Source: a virus
Direction: 5' to 3' (one strand)
IMG/VR virus record: IMGVR_UViG_3300029999_000002
Location: 25,141-89,140 of that record
Length of the DNA stretch: 64,000 bases
Position numbers and translations under genes: made by a program. This document shows, in pieces, positions 1-8,879 of this stretch; the stretch's first letter is position 1; each line of letters starts with the position of its first letter. The notes under the pieces were generated by a model. That model did not search any database and was not told where the DNA came from. It saw only the letters and a program-made list of their open reading frames with translations.

Positions 1-1
1 T

Positions 2-100
2 CAAGGTGGAGGAAACTTCAATTCTTTTCCATTGCCGTTTGGTGCAGCTTCACTCTTGAAGACCTATGAATTGTTTCCGCTTGGATACCCGAAGGGATAA
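2..100 (+). CDS. C-terminal fragment of a head-tail connector-region protein
   Basis: An open frame enters from the left edge and stops with TAA just before the next gene. The 32 visible residues end in TYELFPLGYPKG. Its place immediately upstream of a head-tail joining protein suggests a gp6-like head-tail connector or packaging protein. That role rests on position alone, because no domain is visible in the fragment. Confidence 0.55.
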   Translation, partial: QGGGNFNSFPLPFGAASLLKTYELFPLGYPKG

Positions 101-106
101 ACAAAT

Positions 107-460
107 ATGCAAGCAGGAACCCTTCGACATCGCATCACAATTCAATCCCCTCCCCCTGCTTCAGGTGATCCGTTCGCGTCTCTGCCTTCAGGTTCTCCCC
201 CGGCATGGATACCTGTTGTCACTATGTGGGCAAGCATTTCTCCGCTGACTAGCAAGGAAGTCTTCCAGGCAGGCCAATTGAACATGAAGGTCAGCCATAA
301 AATCATGATCCGCTATCCAGGTGCAGCTTACACAGTGAGCGCCGGTGACCAGGTTGTGTTTGGATTCAGAGTTTTCAATCTTGCAACTGGGATCATCAAT
401 CCCGATGAGCGCAACATTGTGCTTGAACTTCTCGCCTATGAGATCACCGCTAACCAATAA
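107..460 (+). CDS. Phage head-tail joining (head closure) protein
   Basis: 117 aa. It begins MQAGTLRHRITIQ and has a later W-A-S-I-S segment, the usual opening of head-tail joining proteins of the SPP1 gp16/HK97 gp9 type. These form the head-closure ring below the portal. It lies six bases after the preceding stop and twelve bases before the HK97 gp10-like gene, the standard order in siphovirus head-tail modules. The start lacks a strong Shine-Dalgarno, so it may be translationally coupled to the gene before it. Confidence 0.8.
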   Translation: MQAGTLRHRITIQSPPPASGDPFASLPSGSPPAWIPVVTMWASISPLTSKEVFQAGQLNMKVSHKIMIRYPGAAYTVSAGDQVVFGFRVFNLATGIINPDERNIVLELLAYEITANQ

Positions 461-471
461 AGGAGGACCTC

Positions 472-906
472 ATGGACGTGCGTTGTGAAGTTCGACTGAA
501 TGGTATCGAGGAGATGCTCAATCAGATTGGACCCAAGCTGGCAAAGTCTCATCTCCGCAAGGCAATGAAGCAGTCAATGATGCTGATCGAGGCAGATGCC
601 AAAGCGAGAGCCCCGGTGGACACAGGCTCTCTCAGGGACTCGATCACTACTGTGACCGTGCTGAATGCTAACAAGGAGTCGGGAAGAGCCTCTGTAGGCC
701 CAGCAATGACACCTGGATTGAAGAAGTCTGGTAATGATCCCACACAAGACCCAGGGTTCTATGGTCGCCTTGTTGAGTTCGGCGTACCAAAGAGGAACAT
801 TCAGAAGCAGCCATTTTTGCGGCCTAGTTTTGACGCGCAGGCTGAGAACGTTGTGGCCAAGTTCGCAGAGGTTCTCAAAGAGGGTCTGTTGGAGGCAGTC
901 AAATGA
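472..906 (+). CDS. HK97 gp10-like tail completion protein
   Basis: 144 aa. It contains the family signature ARAPVDTGSLRDSI near residues 45-58 and a C-terminal KQPFLRPSFD segment, both typical of HK97 gp10-like proteins that join the tail to the connector. A good ribosome site (AAGGAGG) precedes the ATG. Its end overlaps the next gene by four bases (ATGA), so the two are probably coupled. Confidence 0.85.
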   Translation: MDVRCEVRLNGIEEMLNQIGPKLAKSHLRKAMKQSMMLIEADAKARAPVDTGSLRDSITTVTVLNANKESGRASVGPAMTPGLKKSGNDPTQDPGFYGRLVEFGVPKRNIQKQPFLRPSFDAQAENVVAKFAEVLKEGLLEAVK

Positions 907-1331
907 CTCTAACGCCGCTCATCCTTCTTGAACAAGGCTTACTGCAGTTGCTGAAAGCCGACCCTGATGTATCTGGTTTCGCTACTGTAGCAGGAATCTT
1001 CCTGAACTCAGTACCAGAGACCGCTCCTGATCCCTCTTGTTGCTTCTCAAAAATCTCCGCAACACCGGATACCACGAATGATGGTCCGTCTGGTCTGAAT
1101 TTCAGGCGCTATCAGTTTGAAACATTCTCGAAAGACTACCCGACCGCTTTATTGCTTGCGGCATACATCCGCAAAGCAATCGACGGGTTCAGTGGAACTT
1201 TGCCGAATGGCAAGAGGGTATTCAACATCATCCGAGATAACGAGATTGATGGCTTTGATGATGTCACAGGTGAGAGCAGAGTGATCACTGACTACTTCAT
1301 TCACTATTTGGATGCGAACACTCTTGGCTAG
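903..1331 (+). CDS. Tail terminator/completion protein, DUF3168-like
   Basis: 142 aa. Its size, its place between the gp10-like gene and the tail tube gene, and its opening (a short helix followed by L-x-x-L-K-A-D-P) fit the DUF3168 tail-terminator family, which caps the tail tube. The ATG overlaps the preceding stop. The family call depends largely on order and general sequence character. Confidence 0.65.
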   Translation: MTLTPLILLEQGLLQLLKADPDVSGFATVAGIFLNSVPETAPDPSCCFSKISATPDTTNDGPSGLNFRRYQFETFSKDYPTALLLAAYIRKAIDGFSGTLPNGKRVFNIIRDNEIDGFDDVTGESRVITDYFIHYLDANTLG

Positions 1332-1375
1332 TATCTCGCCGTAATCTCCGCACATTTTACCCAGTAACACCAACA

Positions 1376-1392
1376 GCCCACCTCAAGTGGGC
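1376..1392 (+). terminator. Small stem-loop before the tail tube gene
   Basis: GCCCAC (1376-1381) and GTGGGC (1387-1392) form a perfect 6-bp stem with a 5-nt loop, 24 bases before the tail tube ATG. There is no clear T-tract. It may be a weak terminator, a processing site or an mRNA-stabilising hairpin for the highly expressed tail tube message. Confidence 0.35.
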
Positions 1393-1416
1393 CATTCAAG
1401 TTTAAGGACAAAACAC

Positions 1417-1875
1417 ATGGCCGATCTCGTCAGTAAAGCATTTACAGGAAAAGGAACAGTATTCTCCATCGGCACGGCCGGTGTCACTCCTACCTACACC
1501 GGGGTTAGTGAACTAAAGACGTTCTCTTTCTCTGGAACCAAAAATGATACGGAAGATGTCACCAACAGTGACTCGGCCGGTCGCGCACGTGAGTTCCTTG
1601 TGACTCTGCTCGATAGCGGTGAAATCTCGGTATCAGGCAACTACGTTGCTTCTGATGCTGGGCAGATCGCGTTTCGCGCAGCTTTCAATTCAGGCGTCAT
1701 TCTTCCTTTCAAGATTCAGCTTCCGCTTGCACCTGGTCAGACGACCCTTGGTGACTTGTTTACGTTTCTTGGTCTTGTTACTGAGAACGCACTTGATTTG
1801 CAGTTCGACAAGGCCACGTCGTTCGCGGGTAAGGTAAAAATTTCTGGTTTGATTACCTACACGGAAGGCTCTTAG
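1417..1875 (+). CDS. Major tail tube protein
   Basis: 152 aa, starting MADLVSKAF. An in-frame GTG exists 30 bases upstream, but the ATG at 1417 has AAGGA eight bases before it and opens like other tail proteins. Gly/Thr-rich beta-type sequence, size and position (after the tail terminator, before the tail assembly chaperones) identify the tube subunit. Stem-loops on both sides mark it as a separately expressed unit, as expected for a protein needed in hundreds of copies. Confidence 0.75.
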   Translation: MADLVSKAFTGKGTVFSIGTAGVTPTYTGVSELKTFSFSGTKNDTEDVTNSDSAGRAREFLVTLLDSGEISVSGNYVASDAGQIAFRAAFNSGVILPFKIQLPLAPGQTTLGDLFTFLGLVTENALDLQFDKATSFAGKVKISGLITYTEGS

Positions 1876-1883
1876 AAAATAAA

Positions 1884-1930
1884 GGGCTATTTATCAACTA
1901 CTTAGAAGGTAAATAGCCCAGTTGTTTTAC
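1884..1930 (+). terminator. Rho-independent-like terminator after the tail tube gene
   Basis: A perfect 10-bp inverted repeat, GGGCTATTTA (1884-1893) and TAAATAGCCC (1910-1919), encloses a 16-nt loop and is followed by a T-rich GTTGTTTT. It starts nine bases after the tail tube stop. It probably attenuates transcription, giving the tube gene more mRNA than the downstream chaperone and tape measure genes. Confidence 0.7.
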
Positions 1931-1970
1931 CGAAACACAAAATTAGAAACACCCAAGGACATTACACCCA

Positions 1971-2354
1971 ATGGCATCTCGCAAGTCAGTAGCAGGCATT
2001 CCCGGTAAAGACCCAACTCTTCCCAACGTCCCACTCGAACTCAATGGCAAGGTGTATCACTTGGCATTCAGTTTTAATGCGATGGCGAAGGTTGAAGAAC
2101 TCACTGGTCTTAAATTGCTGAACGCAATTGAGTTCAATGACCTCAGCGTCACCCAGTATAGAGCCCTCCTGTTCTCTGCCCTGCTTACCGAGAACCCAGA
2201 CATCACACTCGAAGAGGTGGGCAACTTGATCAACCTCAAGACGTTGGCGCCTATCACTGTTGCTCTCGTCCATGCGTGGACAGGAAGCCAGCCTGAGGTG
2301 GTTGCCCTAGGCAAAGATGAAAACCCTCCAGTGGAGCAGCCGGCCCAGAGTTAA
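1971..2354 (+). CDS. Tail assembly chaperone, first frame (gpG-like)
   Basis: 127 aa. It has the usual form of the first tail assembly chaperone: a short basic start, then a PVPLELNGKVYHL-type beta segment, an alpha-helical core and a Pro/Glu-rich end. It coats the tape measure during tail assembly. It lies between the tail tube and the tape measure. The second chaperone frame (2387-2719) is in the -1 phase, the arrangement of lambda G and G-T. Confidence 0.75.
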   Translation: MASRKSVAGIPGKDPTLPNVPLELNGKVYHLAFSFNAMAKVEELTGLKLLNAIEFNDLSVTQYRALLFSALLTENPDITLEEVGNLINLKTLAPITVALVHAWTGSQPEVVALGKDENPPVEQPAQS

Positions 2355-2386
2355 GCCCTGCTGCTCATTGGTCGCTCCTGTGGTCG

Positions 2387-2719
2387 ATGGCGAGATTTGA
2401 TCTGCGCCTAAGTGATGATGAGTTCTTCTCACTTACGCCCAGGCAATTCTGGGCGCTCACCCAGAGGAAAAAAGAAGAGAACGAGCGCGCCGAACTACTA
2501 ATGGGGATTCAGACCTCAGTTCTCGCCAATCACTCAATGAGTCCTCCGAAGAAGCCATACGCGCCCCATGACTTCATGCCCTCAAAGCAGAAAGAAAAGG
2601 TGCAGAAGCCGAAGCGCTTCAATAGGCAGAAGTTTGCAAACGAGATCCGAACAGTCATGAAGATGCTGCCTGCGGATAGAGTGAAGTTCATTCCCGCTGC
2701 ACCCAAGACTGAAGACTAG
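2387..2719 (+). CDS. Tail assembly chaperone, second frame (T-like), probably made by -1 frameshifting
   Basis: 110 aa from the first ATG. The motif FFSLTPRQFWALTQR near the start is typical of the C-terminal half of tail assembly chaperones. The frame is -1 relative to the upstream chaperone and is open from 2321, so it overlaps the last ten or so codons of the first frame. There is no Shine-Dalgarno before ATG 2387. A fused product made by -1 slippage between 2319 and 2354 is therefore more likely than independent initiation. Confidence 0.7.
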   Translation: MARFDLRLSDDEFFSLTPRQFWALTQRKKEENERAELLMGIQTSVLANHSMSPPKKPYAPHDFMPSKQKEKVQKPKRFNRQKFANEIRTVMKMLPADRVKFIPAAPKTED

Positions 2720-2728
2720 GAGGAAGCC

Positions 2729-3499
2729 ATGCTCGACCCAGAAAGCGGCATCGAGTATGGCTTTATCTACCGACTGACAAATACGGTCAATGGGAAGGTC
2801 TACATAGGGCAAACCCTGTACTCCGTGAAGAGGCGCTGGCAGGGCCATTGTCAAGTTGCTGGAAAGAATCCTAAGTGGAGATTATCCAAGGCAATTGTAA
2901 AGTATGGTGCGGAAGTCTTCAAAGTTGAAGCATTAGCTTACATACCAGGAACGTGGCTTAATCATGTTGAGACAGCCTGCATTGACATTTATGACTCGAT
3001 GAGGAATGGCTACAACATGCGCGCCGATGGTAGCAGGATCTCGCCCGATGTTCGGAAGAGGATGAGTGAAGCGCATATTGGTAGGCCCTCTAATCGCAAA
3101 GGCAAGAAGAATGATCCAGTACAGATGGAAGCCCTTAGACAATCCAATATAGGTCGGTTAGCTTCCCCAGAGACAAAAGCAAAGATGGCTGCCTCCCAAC
3201 GGGCTCGGCGTATATCTAGTCCTGAATCCTATAAGAAATCAGATGAGCAAAAGGAACGTGCGAGGGTCACCCAGACAGGAAAGAGGATGTCTGCTGAGAC
3301 TTTGGTTCGCATGAGTCTTGCAAAACTAGGTAAGACGAAGAGTGAAGAGACCAAACAGAGAATGAAGGATGCCTGGAAGCTCCGCGCTCCACGTAAGCCT
3401 ATAACGGATGAACAGAGACGCAACCTGAGTGTAGCCATTCAAGCAGCGTGGGATAGGCGAAGAGCCGCTAAGGAGATCGTCCAATGTCAATCCGTCTAG
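2729..3499 (+). CDS. GIY-YIG homing endonuclease with NUMOD3 repeats
   Basis: 256 aa. The N-terminal nuclease domain shows GFIYRLTN (residues 11-18, the GIY half) and VYIGQT (the YIG half), then the conserved Arg and Glu of the fold (W-x-x-H, then NHVETACI). The remainder is basic, with at least three NUMOD3-like repeats (S-x-E-T-K-x-K-M/R-M). These domains bind DNA in homing enzymes. It is a free-standing mobile gene between the chaperone and tape measure genes. Its last 16 bases overlap the tape measure start and carry that gene's AAGGAG ribosome site. Confidence 0.9.
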   Translation: MLDPESGIEYGFIYRLTNTVNGKVYIGQTLYSVKRRWQGHCQVAGKNPKWRLSKAIVKYGAEVFKVEALAYIPGTWLNHVETACIDIYDSMRNGYNMRADGSRISPDVRKRMSEAHIGRPSNRKGKKNDPVQMEALRQSNIGRLASPETKAKMAASQRARRISSPESYKKSDEQKERARVTQTGKRMSAETLVRMSLAKLGKTKSEETKQRMKDAWKLRAPRKPITDEQRRNLSVAIQAAWDRRRAAKEIVQCQSV

Positions 3500-6400
3500 G
3501 CCAAATTGTTGTCGATCTTACGGCGAACACTGTGTCATTTTCGCAAGGAATGGACAAAGCATCACAGATTGCGCTCAACAGTTCTAAGAATATTCAGCGT
3601 TCTCTCAACATGGTATCCGTAAGCGCAGCCGCAATGGCTTCCTCCATTATTGGATCGTTTACGATTGCTATTGACAAAGCTCAGAACTTTGCATTCCAGA
3701 TTCAGAAGTCTGCACAGCAAGTAGGCTCCAGTTCCGAGATGTTCTCCAAGCTTGCATACAATGCAAAGCTCGTCGGTACGCCGATGGAAACACTCTCGAT
3801 GGCCATGATGAGAATGGCTAGAACGTCGACTGCTGCTCAGGCTGGTACCAAAGAGTCAATTGGAGCCTATGCTGCACTCGGTATCACGGTCAAGATGCTC
3901 CAAGGTCCTCTCAAGGACTCTGGTAACCTCTTCGTTGCTGTTGCCAAGGGCCTAGATAAGTATGCTGACTCCAGCGCCAAGACTGGACTGGAGCAGAAGC
4001 TCCTGGGTCGCTCTGGCGCCATGTTGGCACCTCTCCTGAAACAAGTTGCTACCGGATTTGACACAGCTTCTCAAGCAGCTACTATCTTCGGGGTAGTCGT
4101 TGGTGACAAGGCTGCTGCCCAGGCACTCCAACTGCACCAATCTCTGGAGATGCTGGAATCAATCTCAATGGGCTTTGCTCTCAGATTGCTAACAGGTGTG
4201 TCGCCTGCTCTGCAGGATGCAGCCAGTAAGATCATCAAGTTTGCAACAAGTGCCAACGGCATGAAGACAGTGGCGAACATCGCTGAAGGCATCTCGAAGA
4301 CAATCTATGGTGTGGGTAATGCTTTTGTGTTTCTGGTGCAGCACGCTGGGGCAGTGAAAGCTATTCTGGAAGGTATAGTTGCCGTCAAGGTAGCCTCGTT
4401 CTTCATTCCTCTGATTGCCAGTGCTGCTACAGCAGACGGTGCCCTCGTGGGTATGGGCATGGCTGCTGTAGCAGCAGTTGGAAGAGTATCAGGCATTGGA
4501 GCAATCGCCAGGGTATTTGTACCAATCATCGCTGGAGCGTGGGGAACGACAACCGCGCTGCTCAGTCTTGCAGCCAGTGAAGGTGTTGCTGCGACCGCGT
4601 CCTATGCGTTTAGCACGGCATTCGGTTCCATCAAGGCTGCCCTGGTAGCAAACCCGATCACAGCCATTCTGGTTGGTTCGTTTGCGGTACTCGCTGGGGT
4701 CTTCCATAGCACGCTGAAGGAAGCACAGAGCCTATCTGGTGGCGCAGCACAGTCCACGGACATCTGGACAGCTGCAATCAACCAGTTGACAGACAAGTAC
4801 CGGATGCTCCATCTTGCGATGGACAAGGTAACAGGCAAGCCGCTCACAATTGATGACAAGAGCGCACAGGACACGATTGCCAAGTATGGTCTACTCGGTA
4901 AGACCATGGCTCAGGCCACGGCTGATGCAGCAAAGGATCGTCAGGCTGCACAATCAAAGTCACAAGCAGATGCTCCAAAGCTTCCTGATACCAGGCCTGA
5001 TGCCCCAGTTGTTCCCAAGGCTGCTTCCGATAAGACAGACCACCTAAAGTTGAAGATGCTTGAACTGGCTGAAGCGGCTAAAGCTGCTCACCAGACGCTG
5101 GCTGATGCCGGCAAGGGTGTGGACTTCGAGCGCGCCGGGGACATCACCAAAGAGTACACGAAGGTCATTGCTGAACTCGACCCACAACTCAAGAAGCTGA
5201 ACGCAACACAGCGTGCAGCGGCCGAGGCTGCGATCAAGGCGAGTGTCACGACCATTGTCAATGATAACTCTCAGGCAAAGTACAAAGATGAACTCGACAA
5301 ATCCACTGATTCCCTTCTGGGACAGGCTGCTGCACAGCGGATACTCACTGATGCCATTGGCAAGGGTGCTGCTGCTGTTCGCGCTGCACAAATGGCAGCT
5401 GCAGCCGCGCAGAGGGATCAGGGTAAGAGCAAGGACTGGGCAGCCGCTAATTCTGGATTGCTCAAGACGAACGATGATGCCACGCAGGCTGTCAAGGATC
5501 AGTCGAATGATACCACTGACAAGACAAACCTGCTAGGAATCACGCGTCAGATTGATGCTCAGAAATTGCTCAATGCGGCAATCATGCAGGGCAAGGAAGC
5601 AAGAGAACAAGCTGCTCAGACCAACGAGGAGCAGTCTCTCCGCAATGCCTACGCTGATCGCGGTGATAAGGACAAAGATGGTTCCCTTGAGTCGCAGCTT
5701 GCGATGAACAAGGAACTATTCAACATCAAGAAGCAAGAGGCTGCTCTGGAGAGCGCCCGTGCGATGAATCCTGCTGCAGTTTATCAGGAAGAAGCAATGG
5801 CGCTGGAACGTGTCGCTAAGGCCGCGCGTGATGCTGGGCAGGCTGTTGACACTATGCAGCTTGCTGCTGCCAGCAAACGAAGCTGGGATGAATATCTGTC
5901 ATCTGTTGATAGAGTGAATCTGGCTGTTGGTAATCTTGGTGACGGTGTTGGTACCTTCTTCCGGCAGATGGCAAGAGAGACTGAATCGGCTGCTCAGCAG
6001 ATACACGATGTGCTCTCTAAGGCTTTCGATTCGATCAATGATGTGCTTGTGAGAATGTTGGACGGGCAAAAGAACAGTTTTGCTCAATTCTTCCGTTCTA
6101 TCTCGCAGCAGTTAGCCAAGATTGCACTTCAGAAGACTGAGGCTGCAGTTGCTGGCTCTATTACCAAGGCTATAGGCAGTGGAGACCACACGAAGCCCAC
6201 AGGCCCAGCCAGTGGCATTATGGCTGCGCTGACAGGTGGTAACAAGCAGGGTCCAAACCCGCTCATCGCATTACAGAAGACCGCTAACGATTACCTGAAG
6301 ATGATTGCAGAGAAGATGACTGCTGCGACGGGTACCGGAACTGGAACGACAGCTGGTGCCGTAGCTCCCCCAGCGGGTGCTGTAGGTGCTGGTCTGGGAG

Positions 6401-6801
6401 CCATAACAGGTGGTCTGAGTACGTCAAGCAATTCAGCAGTGGGTACAACGGCATCTGCTGTGCGAGGGTTCCTTCCTCTACTCAGCCTGATCCCAGGCAT
6501 GCCAACAGGTCTGTTTGGTGGTCACTTCGCCACTGGTGGTGATGTAACGGCCGGCATGTCATATGACGTGGGCGAGATGGGACGTGAGACGTTCACTCCT
6601 TCTGTGAATGGACGAATCACTCCTAACAGCAAGTTGGGCGGTGGTCACACGATCAACATTGATGCTCGTGGTGCAAATGATCCAGCGCAGGTTAACGCAG
6701 CTGTGCACCGTGCCATGGCTCAGTATGGACCGCTGCTGGTCAAGGCAAGTGCAACAAGCCAGCATGATCGGCAACGAAGAATGCCGAGTGGTAGTAGGTA
6801 A
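3484..6801 (+). CDS. Tape measure protein
   Basis: 1105 aa, the longest tail protein here. Long Ala/Gln/Lys-rich helices surround a hydrophobic central segment (roughly residues 285-400) that would insert in the host membrane. The C-terminal FATGGDV...YDVGEMGRETF motif is the standard ending of phage tape measures. It sets tail length and helps pass DNA across the envelope. It follows the chaperones, and its ribosome site lies inside the homing endonuclease gene. Confidence 0.9.
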   Translation: MSIRLGQIVVDLTANTVSFSQGMDKASQIALNSSKNIQRSLNMVSVSAAAMASSIIGSFTIAIDKAQNFAFQIQKSAQQVGSSSEMFSKLAYNAKLVGTPMETLSMAMMRMARTSTAAQAGTKESIGAYAALGITVKMLQGPLKDSGNLFVAVAKGLDKYADSSAKTGLEQKLLGRSGAMLAPLLKQVATGFDTASQAATIFGVVVGDKAAAQALQLHQSLEMLESISMGFALRLLTGVSPALQDAASKIIKFATSANGMKTVANIAEGISKTIYGVGNAFVFLVQHAGAVKAILEGIVAVKVASFFIPLIASAATADGALVGMGMAAVAAVGRVSGIGAIARVFVPIIAGAWGTTTALLSLAASEGVAATASYAFSTAFGSIKAALVANPITAILVGSFAVLAGVFHSTLKEAQSLSGGAAQSTDIWTAAINQLTDKYRMLHLAMDKVTGKPLTIDDKSAQDTIAKYGLLGKTMAQATADAAKDRQAAQSKSQADAPKLPDTRPDAPVVPKAASDKTDHLKLKMLELAEAAKAAHQTLADAGKGVDFERAGDITKEYTKVIAELDPQLKKLNATQRAAAEAAIKASVTTIVNDNSQAKYKDELDKSTDSLLGQAAAQRILTDAIGKGAAAVRAAQMAAAAAQRDQGKSKDWAAANSGLLKTNDDATQAVKDQSNDTTDKTNLLGITRQIDAQKLLNAAIMQGKEAREQAAQTNEEQSLRNAYADRGDKDKDGSLESQLAMNKELFNIKKQEAALESARAMNPAAVYQEEAMALERVAKAARDAGQAVDTMQLAAASKRSWDEYLSSVDRVNLAVGNLGDGVGTFFRQMARETESAAQQIHDVLSKAFDSINDVLVRMLDGQKNSFAQFFRSISQQLAKIALQKTEAAVAGSITKAIGSGDHTKPTGPASGIMAALTGGNKQGPNPLIALQKTANDYLKMIAEKMTAATGTGTGTTAGAVAPPAGAVGAGLGAITGGLSTSSNSAVGTTASAVRGFLPLLSLIPGMPTGLFGGHFATGGDVTAGMSYDVGEMGRETFTPSVNGRITPNSKLGGGHTINIDARGANDPAQVNAAVHRAMAQYGPLLVKASATSQHDRQRRMPSGSR

Positions 6802-6809
6802 ACAAAAGA

Positions 6810-6832
6810 CCCACCGTGACTATACCGGTGGG
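6810..6832 (+). terminator. Stem-loop after the tape measure gene; copy 1 of a pair
   Basis: CCCACCG (6810-6816) and CGGTGGG (6826-6832) form a perfect 7-bp stem with the 9-nt loop TGACTATAC. It lies eight bases after the tape measure stop and lacks a T-tract. A near-identical structure (7-bp stem with one G-T pair, loop TGAGTATCC) lies at 8799-8821, so the pair brackets the 6851-8770 gene. Confidence 0.6.
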
Positions 6833-6850
6833 CACGCATTGGAGACATAA

Positions 6851-8770
6851 ATGAAGAAGCTGATGACACTGCTGTTTGCAGTCGTGATGTTGTTTGGTGC
6901 ACAGTATGCGCGCGCAACAGGACCCGCTGGGACACTCAATGTCGTGGCTTACAACGTCCTGGATTCAACGGGGACTCCGCTCGTTAGTGGTACTGTGTAC
7001 TTCGCGCCAGTGGATGGCAGTGGTAACCCTTTGTCATACAGGCTGGGCAGCTTGGGGCAGGCAATAAGTTCTCCGGTCTCGGCGCCAATTGTCAATGGAG
7101 CTTTTTCACTCAATCTTCCTAACGTATCGCTCACAAACCCTGTGAACGTTTGCTTCAACACGACAATCATCAATAATAGCAATGGGCAGAGTGTGCTGGG
7201 CGGAGGATATACTTGTGTCCAACCAAATCCCTCATTGGGGTGGTGCAATACAACGACTTGCGACTTTGATAACTATCCCCCAAACGAAGCGGGTATTGGG
7301 ATCGTCTACCCTGCTACTGTTTCAATTGGCACTGTGACGACAGGAACGCCTGGGTCTTCGGCGTCTGCAACAATGAGTGGTACACCTTCAGCAGCTGTCT
7401 TGAATCTCACGTTGCCTCAGGGCATTCAAGGACCGATAGGCGCTCCTACCAGTGGCGTCAATTTGTCTACAACTTCTTTGCAGATGATGCTTGGCCCTTT
7501 GAATAGTGCCGGGTTCAATGGTCTTGTAAATGCTGCTGTGCTGACAGGTTCAGACATCGGTGCAAAGATCAATAGCTTCGGCCCAACCGGAACACTATGG
7601 ATTCCCGAAGGCACTTATAGCTTTTCCACGCCTATCTCCATCACACTCACCAACACGAATAATTTGCATATCATCTGTGCCTCACACAACACTATCCTGA
7701 ATTACACGGGAACGGGTGACGCAGTATATGTAAATGGGCAATTAGCCAATGGACAGTTTCACATGGAGAACTGCCAGCTTAACGGTAACTCCGGTGCAAC
7801 AAACGGTGTCCACTTATTTGACACAGCAAATGCAAGATTAACAAACATGGTGGTTTCAGGATTCACTCTTGGTTCTGGTATATATGGCCAGGGATCTCTG
7901 CTGGGTATGTTTATTGGCAATGGAGTGACGAGCAACAAGTATGGTGTGCGGTTGCAACCCGATACCACTAACAATTATGCAGCCAACCGCAATAGTGTTA
8001 TAGGGGGCTCGCTTGGGTACAACACATCCTTTAATTTTTGGGATGAGGGAAACTCCAGCAACTATGGTGGGGATAGCAGTAATGTCTTGGATGGTGTAAC
8101 GCTAGAAGAGAACGCTAATGTTGTTCAGTTCCTGGTTGAAGGTACATGGAACGATGCTATCGTAAATAGCTATATTGAAAACAATTTTGGCACATCTACA
8201 TCCAGTTTACCCACCGGAATTGTAGGCAACATTGCGAGCAGTGGGTACGGGTCCAATGCAACATACACGGCAGTTGATTTTTCGTTCTCCAATAATTATG
8301 TAACTTCAGTATTAGCCGGGTCAGGGTTTGTCACTGAGACTTTACTTGCGGAGAACACAACTGCATTAACTGTGACAACTATATCTGACACGGGATCTCC
8401 TAGTTACTTTGTAAACTTCAACGCTAGCGGTACTAATTCCTATACATCAATTGGAGTTTCTGAGGACAGTTGGAAAACTGCACCCTACTTGAATTTACCG
8501 ACAGATGCGATAGCTTGGACGTTTCAGCAGACACCAGGGTCTTCAGGGTTTACAGGGTCACCAACAGGATTGATTCTGGGTAGCTTGACAACGACAAAGA
8601 CGGTCTCAAATGCCCTCATCCAGAATGGTGCAGCGCCTACAGTGGGTAGTGGTCAGATTTCTATTGGTGCTACTACAAATGGGGCCGCAGCATGTGGTTC
8701 TATTGTTGGAGCGGCCGGTTGCATTGTTTTCAATCTAGGTGGGGTAACTCACTATTTCCCTTACTGGTAG
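6851..8770 (+). CDS. Secreted beta-helix protein (tailspike-like) with Sec signal peptide
   Basis: 639 aa. Residues 1-22 (two Lys, a hydrophobic core, then QYARA) form a clear Sec signal peptide. The next region has a small beta domain with YFAPVDGSG, and residues ~155-200 match the G-T-V-T-T-G-x-P-G-S-S-A-S domain of phage fibres, followed by a vestige of collagen-like sequence (GIQGPIGAP). Residues ~230-520 are Asn/Gly-rich repeats of a right-handed beta-helix. The C-terminus has CGS..GA.GC and HY.PYW, shared with the 21226-24462 protein. Likely a receptor-binding or polysaccharide-degrading spike, though the signal peptide is odd for a virion part. Confidence 0.7.
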   Translation: MKKLMTLLFAVVMLFGAQYARATGPAGTLNVVAYNVLDSTGTPLVSGTVYFAPVDGSGNPLSYRLGSLGQAISSPVSAPIVNGAFSLNLPNVSLTNPVNVCFNTTIINNSNGQSVLGGGYTCVQPNPSLGWCNTTTCDFDNYPPNEAGIGIVYPATVSIGTVTTGTPGSSASATMSGTPSAAVLNLTLPQGIQGPIGAPTSGVNLSTTSLQMMLGPLNSAGFNGLVNAAVLTGSDIGAKINSFGPTGTLWIPEGTYSFSTPISITLTNTNNLHIICASHNTILNYTGTGDAVYVNGQLANGQFHMENCQLNGNSGATNGVHLFDTANARLTNMVVSGFTLGSGIYGQGSLLGMFIGNGVTSNKYGVRLQPDTTNNYAANRNSVIGGSLGYNTSFNFWDEGNSSNYGGDSSNVLDGVTLEENANVVQFLVEGTWNDAIVNSYIENNFGTSTSSLPTGIVGNIASSGYGSNATYTAVDFSFSNNYVTSVLAGSGFVTETLLAENTTALTVTTISDTGSPSYFVNFNASGTNSYTSIGVSEDSWKTAPYLNLPTDAIAWTFQQTPGSSGFTGSPTGLILGSLTTTKTVSNALIQNGAAPTVGSGQISIGATTNGAAACGSIVGAAGCIVFNLGGVTHYFPYW

Positions 8771-8794
8771 TAGCTGTTCTTAGCCTGATCAATC

Positions 8795-8829
8795 AAAGCC
8801 CACTGTGAGTATCCCGGTGGGCTTTTTGT
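8795..8829 (+). terminator. Rho-independent terminator; copy 2 of the paired stem-loop
   Basis: AAAGCCCAC (8795-8803) pairs with GTGGGCTTT (8817-8825), followed by TTTGTTTT. Inside it the stem can extend to match the 6810-6832 hairpin, with a 9-nt loop of nearly the same sequence. It ends transcription of the beta-helix gene about 25 bases after its stop. Confidence 0.8.
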
Positions 8830-8879
8830 TTTAACCACCGCTTATCGCGGAAAAGGGGATCGCCATCACATACCAACCT

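Noticed and set aside
5044-5391. Minus-strand frame inside the tape measure gene
   Set aside because: Shadow of the Ala/Gln-rich tape measure codons, with no ribosome site and no recognisable protein.
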